DNA of 64,000 nt from Roseovarius sp. (GTDB lineage Bacteria > Pseudomonadota > Alphaproteobacteria > Rhodobacterales > Rhodobacteraceae): the NCBI GenBank assembly GCA_027493545.1, contig JAOSKR010000002.1:1-64000 (forward strand). The letters are read 5' to 3'. The notes beneath the pieces are model-generated. The model was given only the letters and a program-made list of their open reading frames with translations. It was not told where the DNA came from and did no database searches. Of the stretch, positions 18,661 to 28,411 are shown one piece after another. The position numbers were made by a program, and so were the translations under genes. Every line of letters begins with the position of its first letter. Position 1 is the first letter of the stretch.

Positions 18661-19791
18661 CTACTGTTCCGGGTCCTGGCTGATCGTGGCGGAGCCATCC
18701 ACGGCTTCGCGCATCCACTGCTGCAGTGTCCGGACCGAATGTTCCGAGTTCAGCCCGCAGGCGGGATCGAGGACCAGCGGCCCGGGCCTGTAGCCGCGGC
18801 TTTGCAGGCCGCGATAGACGCTTTCGACAAGGTGGATATCTTCTTCCACCGTGGTCGCCCGGTCCTGGATTGCAAGGCGGCGGATCACCTCGCTGTCTTC
18901 ACCCCGTGGCGTGAACCAGCCGCGCCAGACGGTGCAGCGGCCGACGTCATGGGCGCGCCAGTGATAGGTGTTCAGCACGTTGCCGGGATAGACCTGGAAC
19001 GAGAACATCGGCCAGAGGTAAAAGCTGCGATACTCGTCCGCATGCGGCCTTGAAAGGTCGATGTCATAGGTCATCGCGTCCAGCGACTGGCATTCGGTGG
19101 TGTGACGCAGGACATAGCCCTTTGCCAGCGGCTGGATGTCATAGGTCTCGGGCCGGATCACCCCGGTCGAGAATGTCGGATGATTGAGCGAGCAGTGATA
19201 GCATTCGGAATAGTTCTCGACCGAGACCTTCCAGTTGCACCGTTCCGGAATCTCGACCCATTCCAGCGGCTCGAGCATGTCAATATCGGGCACGTATTCG
19301 CCCAGTTCGGCCCGCACGCCGGGATACCAGTCGTCCATTGGCGCCGCGTCGTCGTTGAGGTTGACGAAGATGAAGCCGTGAAAGACCTCGGTCCTGACGC
19401 CGGTCAGGCAAATCGCCGACCGGTCGAAGCCGGGCACCGCCTTGAGGTTCGGCCCCGACCGCAGCTGGCCCGACAGCTCGTAGGTCCAGGCATGATAGGG
19501 GCACACGACGACCCGGGTCGTGCCCGAGCCCTCGACGAGCTGATGCGCGCGGTGCTGGCAGACGTTGAAGAACGTGCGCAGCTCGCCGTCGCGGCCGCGG
19601 ATGCAGAACAGGCTCTCGCCCGCCAGATCGAAGGTGAAATAGTCGCCCGGATTGCGGACCTGGCTTTCGTGGCCGGCGAATTGCCAGCTTCGCGCCAGCA
19701 GCCCGTCCCTTTCCTGCTCGAAGATGGCGGGGTCCGTGTAATAGCGCGCCTCAAGCGAATGGACGAGCTGCGAACCCTCGTGAATGCTCAT
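18661..19791 (-). CDS. Rieske non-haem iron oxygenase, alpha subunit (betaine-demethylase type)
   Basis: A 376-residue oxygenase from ATG 19791 (MSIHEGSQLVHSLEARYYTD); the longer ORF-track version only adds antisense-like sequence. The Rieske [2Fe-2S] site is CQHRAHQLVEG...CPYHAW, and the mononuclear iron site is seen in VENYSECYHCSLNHP. The closest described types are glycine betaine, stachydrine and carnitine monooxygenases, which remove an N-methyl or cleave C-N. No reductase gene is adjacent. Its ATG overlaps the stop of the rpiR-type gene (ATGA). Confidence 0.88.
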   Translation of the reverse strand: MSIHEGSQLVHSLEARYYTDPAIFEQERDGLLARSWQFAGHESQVRNPGDYFTFDLAGESLFCIRGRDGELRTFFNVCQHRAHQLVEGSGTTRVVVCPYHAWTYELSGQLRSGPNLKAVPGFDRSAICLTGVRTEVFHGFIFVNLNDDAAPMDDWYPGVRAELGEYVPDIDMLEPLEWVEIPERCNWKVSVENYSECYHCSLNHPTFSTGVIRPETYDIQPLAKGYVLRHTTECQSLDAMTYDIDLSRPHADEYRSFYLWPMFSFQVYPGNVLNTYHWRAHDVGRCTVWRGWFTPRGEDSEVIRRLAIQDRATTVEEDIHLVESVYRGLQSRGYRPGPLVLDPACGLNSEHSVRTLQQWMREAVDGSATISQDPEQ

Positions 19792-20699
19792 TTGCTCTGA
19801 ACCTTCTGCGAGACATAGATGCCCAGGGCCTGACGCTGGCTGTGATAGCTTTCGATCGACGACACCACGTCCTCGCCGGCCTCGGCGATGATGAAGGCGA
19901 TCAGAACCTCGAAGAACGCGGTCAGCGCAATTGTCGAGATGAAGAACTGCGGCGTGTCGGTCGGCACGATGAACCGGTGCTGCGCGTCGGGCATGATCGG
20001 GCATGCAAGGCTGTCCGAGATCGCGATGACACGCACTCCCTGCGCGCGGGCGACATCGACCGCCTCGACGATCTCGCGCCGGTAGGGCCGGAACGTCATG
20101 GCGATCAGGATGTCGCTTGCACCCGCGCGGGCGATGCCGTCCACCGGCAGGGTGCCGCCCTGCGGCAGGGCGCGCACGCCGTCGATTGCCATGCCGGCGA
20201 GATAGGCGAAGTTCTGTGCGATCGCGTTGTTCACCCCGACCCCGAGCACGTAGCATCGCCGTGCGGTGACGATCTCCCGTGCCGCCACCTCGATGGCGCG
20301 GTGATCCGTCGAGGCGAACAGCCCCTCGATATTGTCGAGCGCCGATTCGGCGCTGGCGGCATAGAGCGCGCCCATCTCGCCGCGCTGCGCCAGCGATTGC
20401 AGCCAGCGCGCCCGGTCGGGAAAGGTTTCGCGGCCCTGACGGATCTCGTCGCGGAACACCTCGCGGAACGACTCGTAGCTGTCCATGCCGACGGTGCGGG
20501 ACAGACGTACCAGCGTATTGGGTTTCACATCCGCCTTGCCGGCCAGCTGCCGGATCGAGCAGACGCCGATCTCGTTGGGATTATCCAGCAGGAAGCTCGC
20601 CAGTTTCGCCAGCTCCGGCGTCAGATCCGCGCGCGCCGCCTGAATCCTTTCCAGGATTTCGCTGGAGGTGGCAGGCGATGGTTCATTTGTCTGTTTCAT
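19788..20699 (-). CDS. RpiR/MurR-family transcriptional regulator
   Basis: 303 residues: an N-terminal HTH (SIRQLAGKADVKPNTLVRLSRTVG, residues about 48-71) and a C-terminal SIS domain (about 125-270, with VLGVGVNNAIAQNFAYLAG). Such regulators usually sense a phosphorylated or small catabolic ligand. It heads the minus-strand operon with the Rieske and CMD genes and faces the second flavoprotein operon. Three direct repeats with core CATTTGT at exact 30-bp spacing cover its start and the intergenic gap. It is a good candidate for the local controller of both operons. Confidence 0.88.
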   Translation of the reverse strand: MKQTNEPSPATSSEILERIQAARADLTPELAKLASFLLDNPNEIGVCSIRQLAGKADVKPNTLVRLSRTVGMDSYESFREVFRDEIRQGRETFPDRARWLQSLAQRGEMGALYAASAESALDNIEGLFASTDHRAIEVAAREIVTARRCYVLGVGVNNAIAQNFAYLAGMAIDGVRALPQGGTLPVDGIARAGASDILIAMTFRPYRREIVEAVDVARAQGVRVIAISDSLACPIMPDAQHRFIVPTDTPQFFISTIALTAFFEVLIAFIIAEAGEDVVSSIESYHSQRQALGIYVSQKVQSK

Positions 20700-20750
20700 G
20701 ATTGACGAGACTACATTTGTATTTTACGTCTGTCCATAGCAAACATTTGT
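20683..20750. promoter_or_regulatory. three 30-bp-spaced CATTTGT repeats, candidate RpiR operator
   Basis: TCATTTGT at 20683-20690, ACATTTGT at 20713-20720 and ACATTTGT at 20743-20750 are direct repeats with exactly 30 bp between starts, close to three helical turns. The first lies in the rpiR-type coding start, the others in the 68-bp divergent gap. Same-face spacing suggests cooperative binding of an SIS-domain oligomer. Confidence 0.55.
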
Positions 20751-20767
20751 GCGAAAGGGCGCATCAC

Positions 20768-23219
20768 ATGATTCAATCCCACGCCGGGGTCGTCATCATC
20801 GGCGGTGGCATCATGGGGTGCGGTCTTGCCTATCACCTCGCACATGAAGGCTGGAGCGATGTCGTGCTGCTGGAAAAGGCGGAACTGACCTCGGGGTCCA
20901 CCTGGCACGCGGCGGGGCAGATCACCCATTCGACCAGCAGTTTCGCCCTGGGCAAGTGCGTGGGCTACAATATCGACCTTTACTCCAGGGTGCTGGAGGC
21001 CGAGACCGGGCAAGGCGTCACCTGGCACGGCTGCGGCTCGCTGCGGCTGGCCTATACCGATGACGAACTCGACTGGCTGCACCAGACGATCTCGGTCGGC
21101 CGGGGCCTCGGCTTTCCGATGGAGATGGTCGGACCGGACCGCATCCGCGAATTGCATCCCTTCTACAATCTCGATGGCGTCAAGGCGGCGTTGCACACGC
21201 CTGACGATGGCCACGTCGATCCCGCGGGTGCCGCCTTCGCGCTGGCCAAGGGCGCGCGGCAACTGGGTGTCACGGTCATCCGCCAGTGCCGCGCCACCAA
21301 TGTGACGCAGACCGAAAGCGGCGAATGGCTGGTCGAGACCGAGCAGGGCGACATCACCTGCGAACATGTGGTCAACGCCGGCGGCACCTATGCCCGGCAG
21401 ATGGCGGCGTGGTCGGGCTATGATCTGCCCGCGACCTCGATGACGCACCATTACCTGATCACCGATACGGTTCCGGAATTTCAGGCCCTCGACACCGAAC
21501 TGCCGGTGGTGCGTGATGACAGGCTGGTATCGGGCTACATCCGCATGGAGCAGAAATCCGGCCTGATCGGCATCTACGAAAAGGCCAATCCCAACACCGT
21601 CTGGGAGGATCACTGTCCCTGGGACGCCGAACATGAACTGTTCGAGCCGGATTATGACCGGATCATGCCGTGGCTGGAAAACGCCATGGACCGGATGCCG
21701 GTGCTGGCGGAACTGGGCATCAAGCGCGTGGTGCATGGCGCGATCAGCCATCCGCCCGACGGCAATCCGCTGGTCGGCCCGGCGCCGGGGCTGCGCAATT
21801 ACTGGTGCTGCTGCGGCACCCAGATCGGCATCGGCTGGGGGCCGGGCCTGACCCGCGAACTGGCACGCTGGATGGTGCATGGCGCCGCCGATATCAGCAT
21901 GCGCGAATTCGACCCGCGCCGGTTCGGCGCCTATGCCGATCAGGAATTCCAGATCGCCAAGGCGAAGGAAGACTATCTTCTGCGCCATGAAATCCCCTTT
22001 CCGCATTTCAACCGGCTGGATGCGCGCCCGGTCAAACCCTCGCCGCTTCATGAAGACCTCAAGGCCGAGGGCGCGGTGTTCGAGGAAGTGTTCGGCCACG
22101 AGCGCCCGCGCTGGTTTGCGCCCGAGGGAACGGAGGCGCGCGATATCTACGGCTTTCGCCGCACCGCGCTGCACGACATTGTCGGCGCCGAGGTCCGCGC
22201 GGTCCGCGAGCGCGCGGGGATCATGGATATTTCGGCCTTCAGCAAGGTCGAGCTCTCCGGGCCGGACGCCGCGACGTTCCTCGACGCGCTGGTGCCCAAC
22301 CGTCTGCCGTCCGCACCGGGACGCATCGCGCTCGGCCATCTGCTGACCGAGAGCGGCCGGATCGAGTTGGAGATGACCATCGTCCGGCTGGCGGAGGATC
22401 GTTTCTACCTCGTCTGCGCCGCGTTCTTCGAGCAGCGTCTGATGGACATCCTGAGTTTCGCGCGGCGGGGGCGAAAAGGTCACGATCACCAACCGCTCGA
22501 CCGACTGGGGCGCGTTCACGCTCAACGGTCCGCGCGCGCGCGATATTCTGTCCGCCTGCACCGGCGCGGATCTCACGAATGCCGGGTTCAAATGGCTGAC
22601 GGCGCGGGAAATCAATGTCGGTGGCCACCTCCTCTGGGCCTTCCGCATGTCCTATGCCGGCGAGCTGGGCTGGGAGTTCCACGGCCCGCGCGACGCGATC
22701 CCGGGCGCGTTCCGGGCGGTCAAGGCGGCCGGCAAGGCGCATGGCCTGACCAATTACGGATCGTTCGCGATGAACGCGATGAGGATGGAAAAGGGCTTCA
22801 AGGGCGCGGGCGAGCTGACCAACGAGGTGACGCTGCCCGAGGCCGATGTGATGCGCTTCGTGCGCATGGACAAGGACTTTCGCGGCAAGGCCGCAACCGA
22901 GGCGGCGCTGGCCCGGCCCCTGCGCTGGCTCTGCGCCTATCTCGAAATCGACAGCGACGGCATATCCGACGGCAACGGCGGCGAGGCGGTGCTGTCGGGC
23001 GGACGGCAGGTCGGCACGGTCAGTTCCATCGCCTTCGGCCACGCCACCGGCAAGCTGCTGGCCTTCGCCTATGTCGAGGCCGAACATGCCGCGCCGGGGT
23101 CCGATCTGGAGGTCGTCATCATGGCCGAACCGCGCGCGGCAAGGGTTCTGGGCGATCCGGTCTACGACGCCGCAAGCCTGCTGCCGCGAACCGAAGCAAG
23201 CGAGGTGGCGGCGCAATGA
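20768..23219 (+). CDS. FAD-dependent DMGDH-like oxidoreductase with GcvT domain, second copy (one frameshift)
   Basis: About 816 residues: FAD/DAO domain (VVIIGGGIMGCGLAYHL, residues about 8-25), the SGSTWHAAG motif whose histidine carries covalent FAD in dimethylglycine dehydrogenase, an FAO_M linker, then a GcvT-type folate domain (about 440-800). The frame shifts at the G5 run 22467-22471. Removing one G restores RGEKVTITNRSTDWGAF and the rest of the protein. The ORF track instead reads 20702..24292 as one 1196-residue ORF, which is an artefact. The stop overlaps the next gene (ATGA). Likely role: oxidative N-demethylation of a tertiary or secondary amine made by the Rieske enzyme. Confidence 0.88.
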
Positions 23220-24292
23220 GCGACACCATGAAAGCGATGGTGCTGACCGGGCATGGCGGGCTGGACAAGTATGTCTGGCACGACGATTGGCCGAAACCCC
23301 GGCCGGGCCCGATGGAGGCACTGATCCGTGTCGGCGCCTGCGGGCTGAACAATACCGACGTGAACACCCGCACCGGCTGGTATTCCAAGGCGGTCAGCGA
23401 GGCGACCACCGGCGAGGCCTATGCGACGGTGTCCGGGGACGACCCGACCTGGGGCGGTGCGCCAATCACCTTTCCGCGCATCCAGGGCGCGGATGCGGTG
23501 GGCGAGGTGGTCGCGGTGGGCGAGGGCGCGGACGCGGCCCTGATCGGCAAGCGGGTGATGACCGACGGCTGGCTGCGCGACTGGACCGATCCCGACAACA
23601 TGGACAAGGCCGGCTATCTCGGCTCGGAGATCGACGGCGGTTTCGCCGAATTCACCAAAACCGATGTGCGCAACATGGCGGTGGTGGAGTCCGATCTGAG
23701 CGACGCCGAACTTGCGACCTTTTCGTGTTCCTACACGACCGCCGAGGGCATGCTGTCGCGGGCGAATGTCGGTGCCGGTGACACGGTTCTGGTTCCCGGC
23801 GCGTCGGGGGGCGTCGGTGGCGCGCTCGTCCAGCTCGCCAGGCGCCGGGGCGCGCGCGTCATCGCCATGGCATCAGAGGCGAAACATGCCGAGGTGGCCC
23901 GGCTCGGCCCCGACCTCGTCCTGCCGCGCGCACCGGAAAACCTGCGCGAGGCGTTGGGCGGCAGAAAGGTGACGGTCGTGGCCGACATCGTTGGCGGCCC
24001 CTACTGGCCCAGGCTGATCGACATCCTCGAACGCGGCGGGCGCTATACCTGTTCCGGCGCGATCGCCGGCCCGATCGTCACGCTCGATCTGCGCACTTTC
24101 TATCTGCGCGACCTGACCTTTACCGGTTCGACGGTCATTCCGTCGGGCATCTTCAAGGATGTCGTCGGCTATATCGAGCGTGGCGAGATCAGGCCGGTGC
24201 TGGCGGCCACCTATCCATTGAGCGAGCTTCGCCGGGCGCAGCAGGCCTTCATCGACAAGCGCCACGCCGGCAACATCGTGGTGATCCCGTGA
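23216..24292 (+). CDS. MDR-superfamily (quinone oxidoreductase/alcohol dehydrogenase-like) oxidoreductase
   Basis: 358 residues with a GroES-like N-terminal domain (GACGLNNTDVNTRTGWYSK) and a nucleotide-binding fold with GASGGVGGALVQLARRRG at about residues 193-210. Zinc-ligand residues of classical ADHs are not evident, so a zinc-free reductase is more likely. It overlaps its neighbours at both ends (ATGA upstream, GTGA downstream), which places it firmly inside the catabolic operon. The substrate is unknown. Confidence 0.85.
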   Translation: MSDTMKAMVLTGHGGLDKYVWHDDWPKPRPGPMEALIRVGACGLNNTDVNTRTGWYSKAVSEATTGEAYATVSGDDPTWGGAPITFPRIQGADAVGEVVAVGEGADAALIGKRVMTDGWLRDWTDPDNMDKAGYLGSEIDGGFAEFTKTDVRNMAVVESDLSDAELATFSCSYTTAEGMLSRANVGAGDTVLVPGASGGVGGALVQLARRRGARVIAMASEAKHAEVARLGPDLVLPRAPENLREALGGRKVTVVADIVGGPYWPRLIDILERGGRYTCSGAIAGPIVTLDLRTFYLRDLTFTGSTVIPSGIFKDVVGYIERGEIRPVLAATYPLSELRRAQQAFIDKRHAGNIVVIP

Positions 24293-25405
24293 AGATCACC
24301 CGTATCACCGTCTGGGCGCTGGATCTGCCGTTGACCGAGCCATACTGGCTCTCGGGCGGGCGGCTGAAGTTCGAACGGCTCGACAGCACGTTTTTGCGGA
24401 TCGACACCGACAAGGGCGTCAGCGGCTGGGGCGAGGGCTGCCCATGGGGCACCACCTATCTGCCCGCGCACGGGCCGGGTATCCGGGCCGGGATCGCCAC
24501 GCTCGCGCCCGCGATCCTGGGCCGCGATCCGCGCAGCCTGCGGGCGCTGAATGATGCGATGGACATGCAGTTGCCGGGGCATCTTTACGTCAAATCCGCA
24601 ATCGACATGGCCTGTTGGGACATTCTGGGGCAGGTCGCGGGCCTGCCGCTGTGGCAGTTGTTCGGCGGGGACCGCGCCGCGCCGGTGGCGGTGAATTCCT
24701 CGATCTCGACCGGCACGCCGGATCAGATGATCGCGCTCATCCGCAGTGCCAGCCAGAAGGGGTATCGGGTACATTCGGCCAAGCTGGGCGGGCATGACAT
24801 CGCCGCCGACATCGCACGGATAGAGGCAATATCCCACGCCTTGCCATCGGGTGAGAAGGTGACCTACGACATCAACCGCGCGTGGACGCCGGGCGTCGCG
24901 GTGCAGGTGCTCAATTCGGTCACGGCGCGCGACTGGGTGGAACAACCCTGCGAGACGCTGGATCAATGCGCCCATGTCGCGCGCCGCGTGGCCAATCCGA
25001 TCATGCTGGATGAATGCCTGCACAGCTTTCAGGATCATCTGGACGCCTGGCGACTGGGCGCCTGCGAGGGTGTCAAGGTCAAAGCCGAACCGCGTGGGCG
25101 GGCTGACACGCGCGTTGCAGATCCGGGATTTCGGCGTCTCGGTGGGTTGGCAGATGCATATCGAGGATCTGGGCGGCTCGGCCCTTGCCGACACGGCTGC
25201 GATCCATCTGGCAAGTGCCACACCCGAGGCCAACCGGCTGGCCAGTTGGCTTTGCCATTATCACCTGTCGGTCGATCCCGTGCCGGGCCAGGGCGCGCGC
25301 AACGAGGGCGGGTTCGCGACGCCGCCATCGGCGCCGGGCCTCGGCGTTGTCCCCGATCCTGCCCGGCTGGGCGACCCGGTCGCCGTTCATGAGGTGCCAA
25401 GATGA
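24289..25405 (+). CDS. enolase-superfamily (mandelate racemase/MLE type) enzyme 1 (one frameshift)
   Basis: About 371 residues, GTG start overlapping the previous stop. Metal ligands are visible as the Asp in TYDINRAW, Glu in WVEQPCETL and Asp in MLDECLHS; the distal lysine is in VKPNRVGG. In the usual KxK motif the first lysine is replaced (HSAKLGG). The frame breaks at the AAA at 25081; removing one A gives EGVKVKPNRVGGLTRALQIRD. The protein resembles hydroxyproline-betaine epimerase (HpbD) and other betaine racemases in active-site spacing, and the neighbours fit. The stop overlaps the second enolase gene (ATGA). Confidence 0.82.
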
Positions 25406-26504
25406 AGATCACCCGGCTCATGTTCTGGGAGGTGCCCTCACCAGTCACGTCGCCTATCACATGGCCGGCGGCAAGACCTGCGATACGGTCACATCCGTTG
25501 TCTTGCGCGTCGATACGGACGAAGACGTGTCAGGCTGGGGCGAGGTCTGCCCGATCCCGCATTATCTGCCAGCCTATGCCGAGGGCGTGCGCCCGGCGCT
25601 GGAATACCTCGCGCCGGTGCTGATCGGCGCCGATCCGGTCGGACCGGAGGCGCTCATGGCGCGCGCCGACGCCTGGCTGCAGGGCCACCCCTACGCCAAG
25701 TCGGCTCTGGACATCGCGCTTTGGGATATCACCGGGCAAGCGGCGGGGCTGCCGCTTTACGCGCTGCTTGGCGGCCGGCAGGCGGCCGACATGGCGCTAT
25801 ACCACTCGATCACCTGTGTCGCGCCCGAAGAGATGGCGCGCATCGCCCGCGACGCGCAACGCTCGGGCATTACCCAGTTCCAGGTCAAGCTCGGTGCCGA
25901 CAACGACTGGCAGGCCGATGCCGCCCGGCTGCGGCTGGTGCGCGAGGCGGTGGGCGACGGCCCGCTCGTCTACGGCGACTGGAACTGCGGCGCGACGCGG
26001 CTCGATGCCACGCGGGTCGGCAGGGCGGTGGCGGGGCTCGACGTCATGCTCGAACAGCCCTGCGCGACCCTCGAGGACTGCGCCGCCGTGCGCGCCGCGA
26101 CCGGTTTGCCGATGAAGATCGACGAGAACGGGCATGACACCGCGTCGCTTCTCAGGGCTCATGAACTGGGCTGCATGGATGCGGTTGCGTTGAAGTTGTC
26201 GAAGTTCGGCGGGCTTTCGGCGTCCCGCCGGGCGCGCGATCTCTGCCTGCATCTCGGGCCGCGGATGTGCATCGAGGACACCTGGGGATCGGACATCACG
26301 ACCGCCGCACTCCTGCATCTTGCCGCCGCGACACCGGAGCGGGCGCTTCTCAACACCTGTGACCTTTCGGGCTATGTCGCGCCGCGCCTCGCGCCCGGGG
26401 CACCCACCCGCCGTGACGGGCGCATCGCCCCGCCCGACGGGCCGGGCCTCGGCGTCGCGCCCGACCCCGACACGCTCGGCCAGCCCGTGGCCATCATCGA
26501 CTAG
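25402..26504 (+). CDS. enolase-superfamily (mandelate racemase/MLE type) enzyme 2 (one frameshift)
   Basis: About 368 residues and a tandem paralogue of the preceding gene, with the same MKITR start. Metal ligands are in VYGDWNCG, LEQPCATLEDC and KIDENGHD, and the distal lysine is in ALKLSKFGGL. The first lysine of KxK is again replaced (FQVKLGAD). Early in the gene one C is missing from the CCC at 25435-25437; adding it gives WEVPLTSHVAYHMAGG. Its active-site blocks resemble HpbD-type betaine epimerases as I remember them. Two different epimerases in one operon suggest the route handles both stereo-forms or two substrates. Confidence 0.82.
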
Positions 26505-26514
26505 GAGATGACCG

Positions 26515-27797
26515 ATGCCCGACAAGGCCCCGATGAAGGCCCTCGCCGAACGCGCCCGCGCCGTGCTGCCCGCGGGCGGTTTCGGCAATTTCGACCCATC
26601 CATCTTCATCCGCGAGGGCCACGGCGCGCGCGTTCTTGACGAGGACGGACGCGAATATGTCGACTACCTGATCGGCTCGGGGCCGATGCTGCTCGGCCAT
26701 GGCCATCCGGAGGTGCTGGAGGCTGTGGCCGAACAGTTGCCCAGGGGCATGACCTTTTTCGCCAACAACGCCGCCGGCCTGGAACTGGCGGAGGAAATCT
26801 GCCGCGCGGTGGCCTGCGCCGAACAGGTGCGTTTTCTCGCCTCGGGTGGCGAGGCGGACATGTACGCGATGCGTCTTGCGCGCGCCTTTACGGGCCGCGA
26901 CAAGATCCTCAAGTTCGAGGGCGGCTATCACGGCATGTCGGCCGAGGCGCAGATGAGCCTTGCGCCGACACGGCTGGTGAATTTTCCGCAAGCGGTGGCC
27001 GACAGCGCCGGCATTCCCGAGGCCGTGCGCGGCGAGATGCTGATCGCGCCGTTCAACGATCCCGAATACCTGGAAAGCCTGCTGGCCGAGCATGGCGACC
27101 AGATCGCCGGACTCATCGTCGAACCCCTGCAGCGGATCATCCCGCCCGAGCCGGGATTTCTCCTCACGGTGCGCAACCTGTGTGATCGCTACGGCATCGT
27201 GCTGATCTTCGACGAGGTCGTGACCGGTTTTCGCCTCGCCTATGGCGGCGCGCAGGAAGTCTATGGCGTGACACCCGATCTCTGCACGCTGGGCAAGGTC
27301 ATCGGCGGCGGCTTTCCACTGGCCGCGGTGGCGGGGGCGCAAGGATATCATGGACCATTTCGACAAGGCCATCGTCGGCGCCGACAAGTGGCTGATGATG
27401 CTCGGCACGCTGTCGGGCAATCCGGTCGCCGCCGTGGCGGGCCTGAGGACGATGGAAATCCTGCGCCGCGAAGGCGCCCATGACCGCCTGCACGGGTTCG
27501 GGAAGCGCCTGCAGGCGATGTTCGCAAAGCACCCTCAATGCTGCCGGCGTGCCCCACCGCATCGTCGGCCATCCGGCGCTTTTCGACGTGGTCTTCACAA
27601 ATCGCGAGGTCAGGACCTACCGCGATGTCCTCGCCGCCGATGGCAAGAGGAACGCCGCCTTCAACGCGGTCCTGCGCGAGAATGGCGTCTTCAAGTCGCC
27701 GGGCAAGCTCTACCCCTGCCTTGCGCTGACCGAGGCCGATCTCGATCTGACCGACGCCGCAATCGCGAAAGCCGCGCAAGCCGTGGCCGAGGAGTGA
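26515..27797 (+). CDS. class III aminotransferase (glutamate-1-semialdehyde mutase-like; two frameshifts)
   Basis: About 425 residues, PLP fold type I. Seen are LIGSGPMLLGHGHPEVLEAV, KFEGGYHG, the PLP-aspartate block LIFDEVVTGFR and TLGKVIGGGFP with the Schiff-base lysine. The first break is at G5 27333-27337 (removing one G gives GRKDIMDHFDKA) and the second at CCC near 27533 (removing one C gives AKHLNAAGVPHRI). AGGAGA stands before the ATG, and the gene closes the RpiR-facing operon. It probably transfers the amino group of a demethylated intermediate. Confidence 0.85.
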
Positions 27798-28353
27798 GTT
27801 CGGGCAATTCGACGGCAATGACGACGATCCGATCCGTGACGCGAGGGATCGACTGCGACGCGAAGGCCCGCATGATGATGGGCCGTCTGCATGATGGCCT
27901 GTCTGCCCGAAACCGCCCGGTTTGGGCTGTAAGATGTGGTAGAAATAAGCGCTGCAACATATGGTGGGAGGTAAGGACATGGCGATGGTCCGGGCAATGA
28001 TTTCGACTGGACGATCGAGAGTGCAGCCGCGCCCTTCACATCTTTTGCCGTTATTGTGACACGCAACCTTTCCAAGTCAGGGCGGTTACGGACGCCGAAC
28101 GAACGAGCGGCATCGGCAACAATGTGATCATCGCGGGGAGGAGGGGTTGCCTGCACTAATGCAGATCAGGTATGAACGAGCCACATAAGGGCTCAAGGGC
28201 AGTAAGAAATCCGTAAAGGCCGGGACAGCAACTGCATCCGGCAAGAGCCGATGAAGCACGACCGAGACTGGTAACAGCTTGCAGGCAGCTTTGTCTGGCC
28301 GGCATCCGGCTGCCAGCAATCGTGACCCCACCAAAGGAACCCTTGATCAGCGC
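27798..28353. other. intergenic stretch of about 0.55 kb without a supported gene
   Basis: ORFs on both strands (for example 27710..28156 minus) lack recognisable domains and sit partly antisense to the aminotransferase. I see no tRNA. The 3' edge adjoins a strong hairpin in front of the GcvT-like gene. Confidence 0.45.
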
Positions 28354-28380
28354 GGAGGCCGCAAATCGTTGCGGACCTCC
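28354..28380 (+). promoter_or_regulatory. strong leader hairpin upstream of the GcvT-like gene
   Basis: GGAGG-CCGCAA-ATCG-TTGCGG-A-CCTCC forms an 11-bp stem with one bulged base and a tetraloop, 31 nt before the ATG at 28412. It lacks a following T-run, and the gene's ribosome-binding region lies just beyond. It may be a leader element or the end of a longer structured RNA. I could not match it to a glycine riboswitch. Confidence 0.4.
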
Positions 28381-28411
28381 TCAGAGAGTAGTCCGGGAAA
28401 GGACCTGAAAA

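Noticed and set aside
20711-22648. A 645-residue minus-strand ORF
   Set aside because: It is a shadow of the second flavoprotein gene; its composition is rich in Arg, His and Gly with no domain.
20702-24292. A 1196-residue ORF joining flavoprotein and MDR oxidoreductase
   Set aside because: The middle is read in a wrong frame after an extra G at 22467-22471. Two normal genes with an ATGA overlap are recovered when it is removed.
27710-28156. A 148-residue minus-strand ORF upstream of the GcvT-like gene
   Set aside because: Its first half shows no domain, and its second half is antisense to the aminotransferase end.
28140-28411. A glycine riboswitch before the GcvT-like gene
   Set aside because: The conserved glycine-aptamer sequence blocks are not seen; only one strong hairpin is present.
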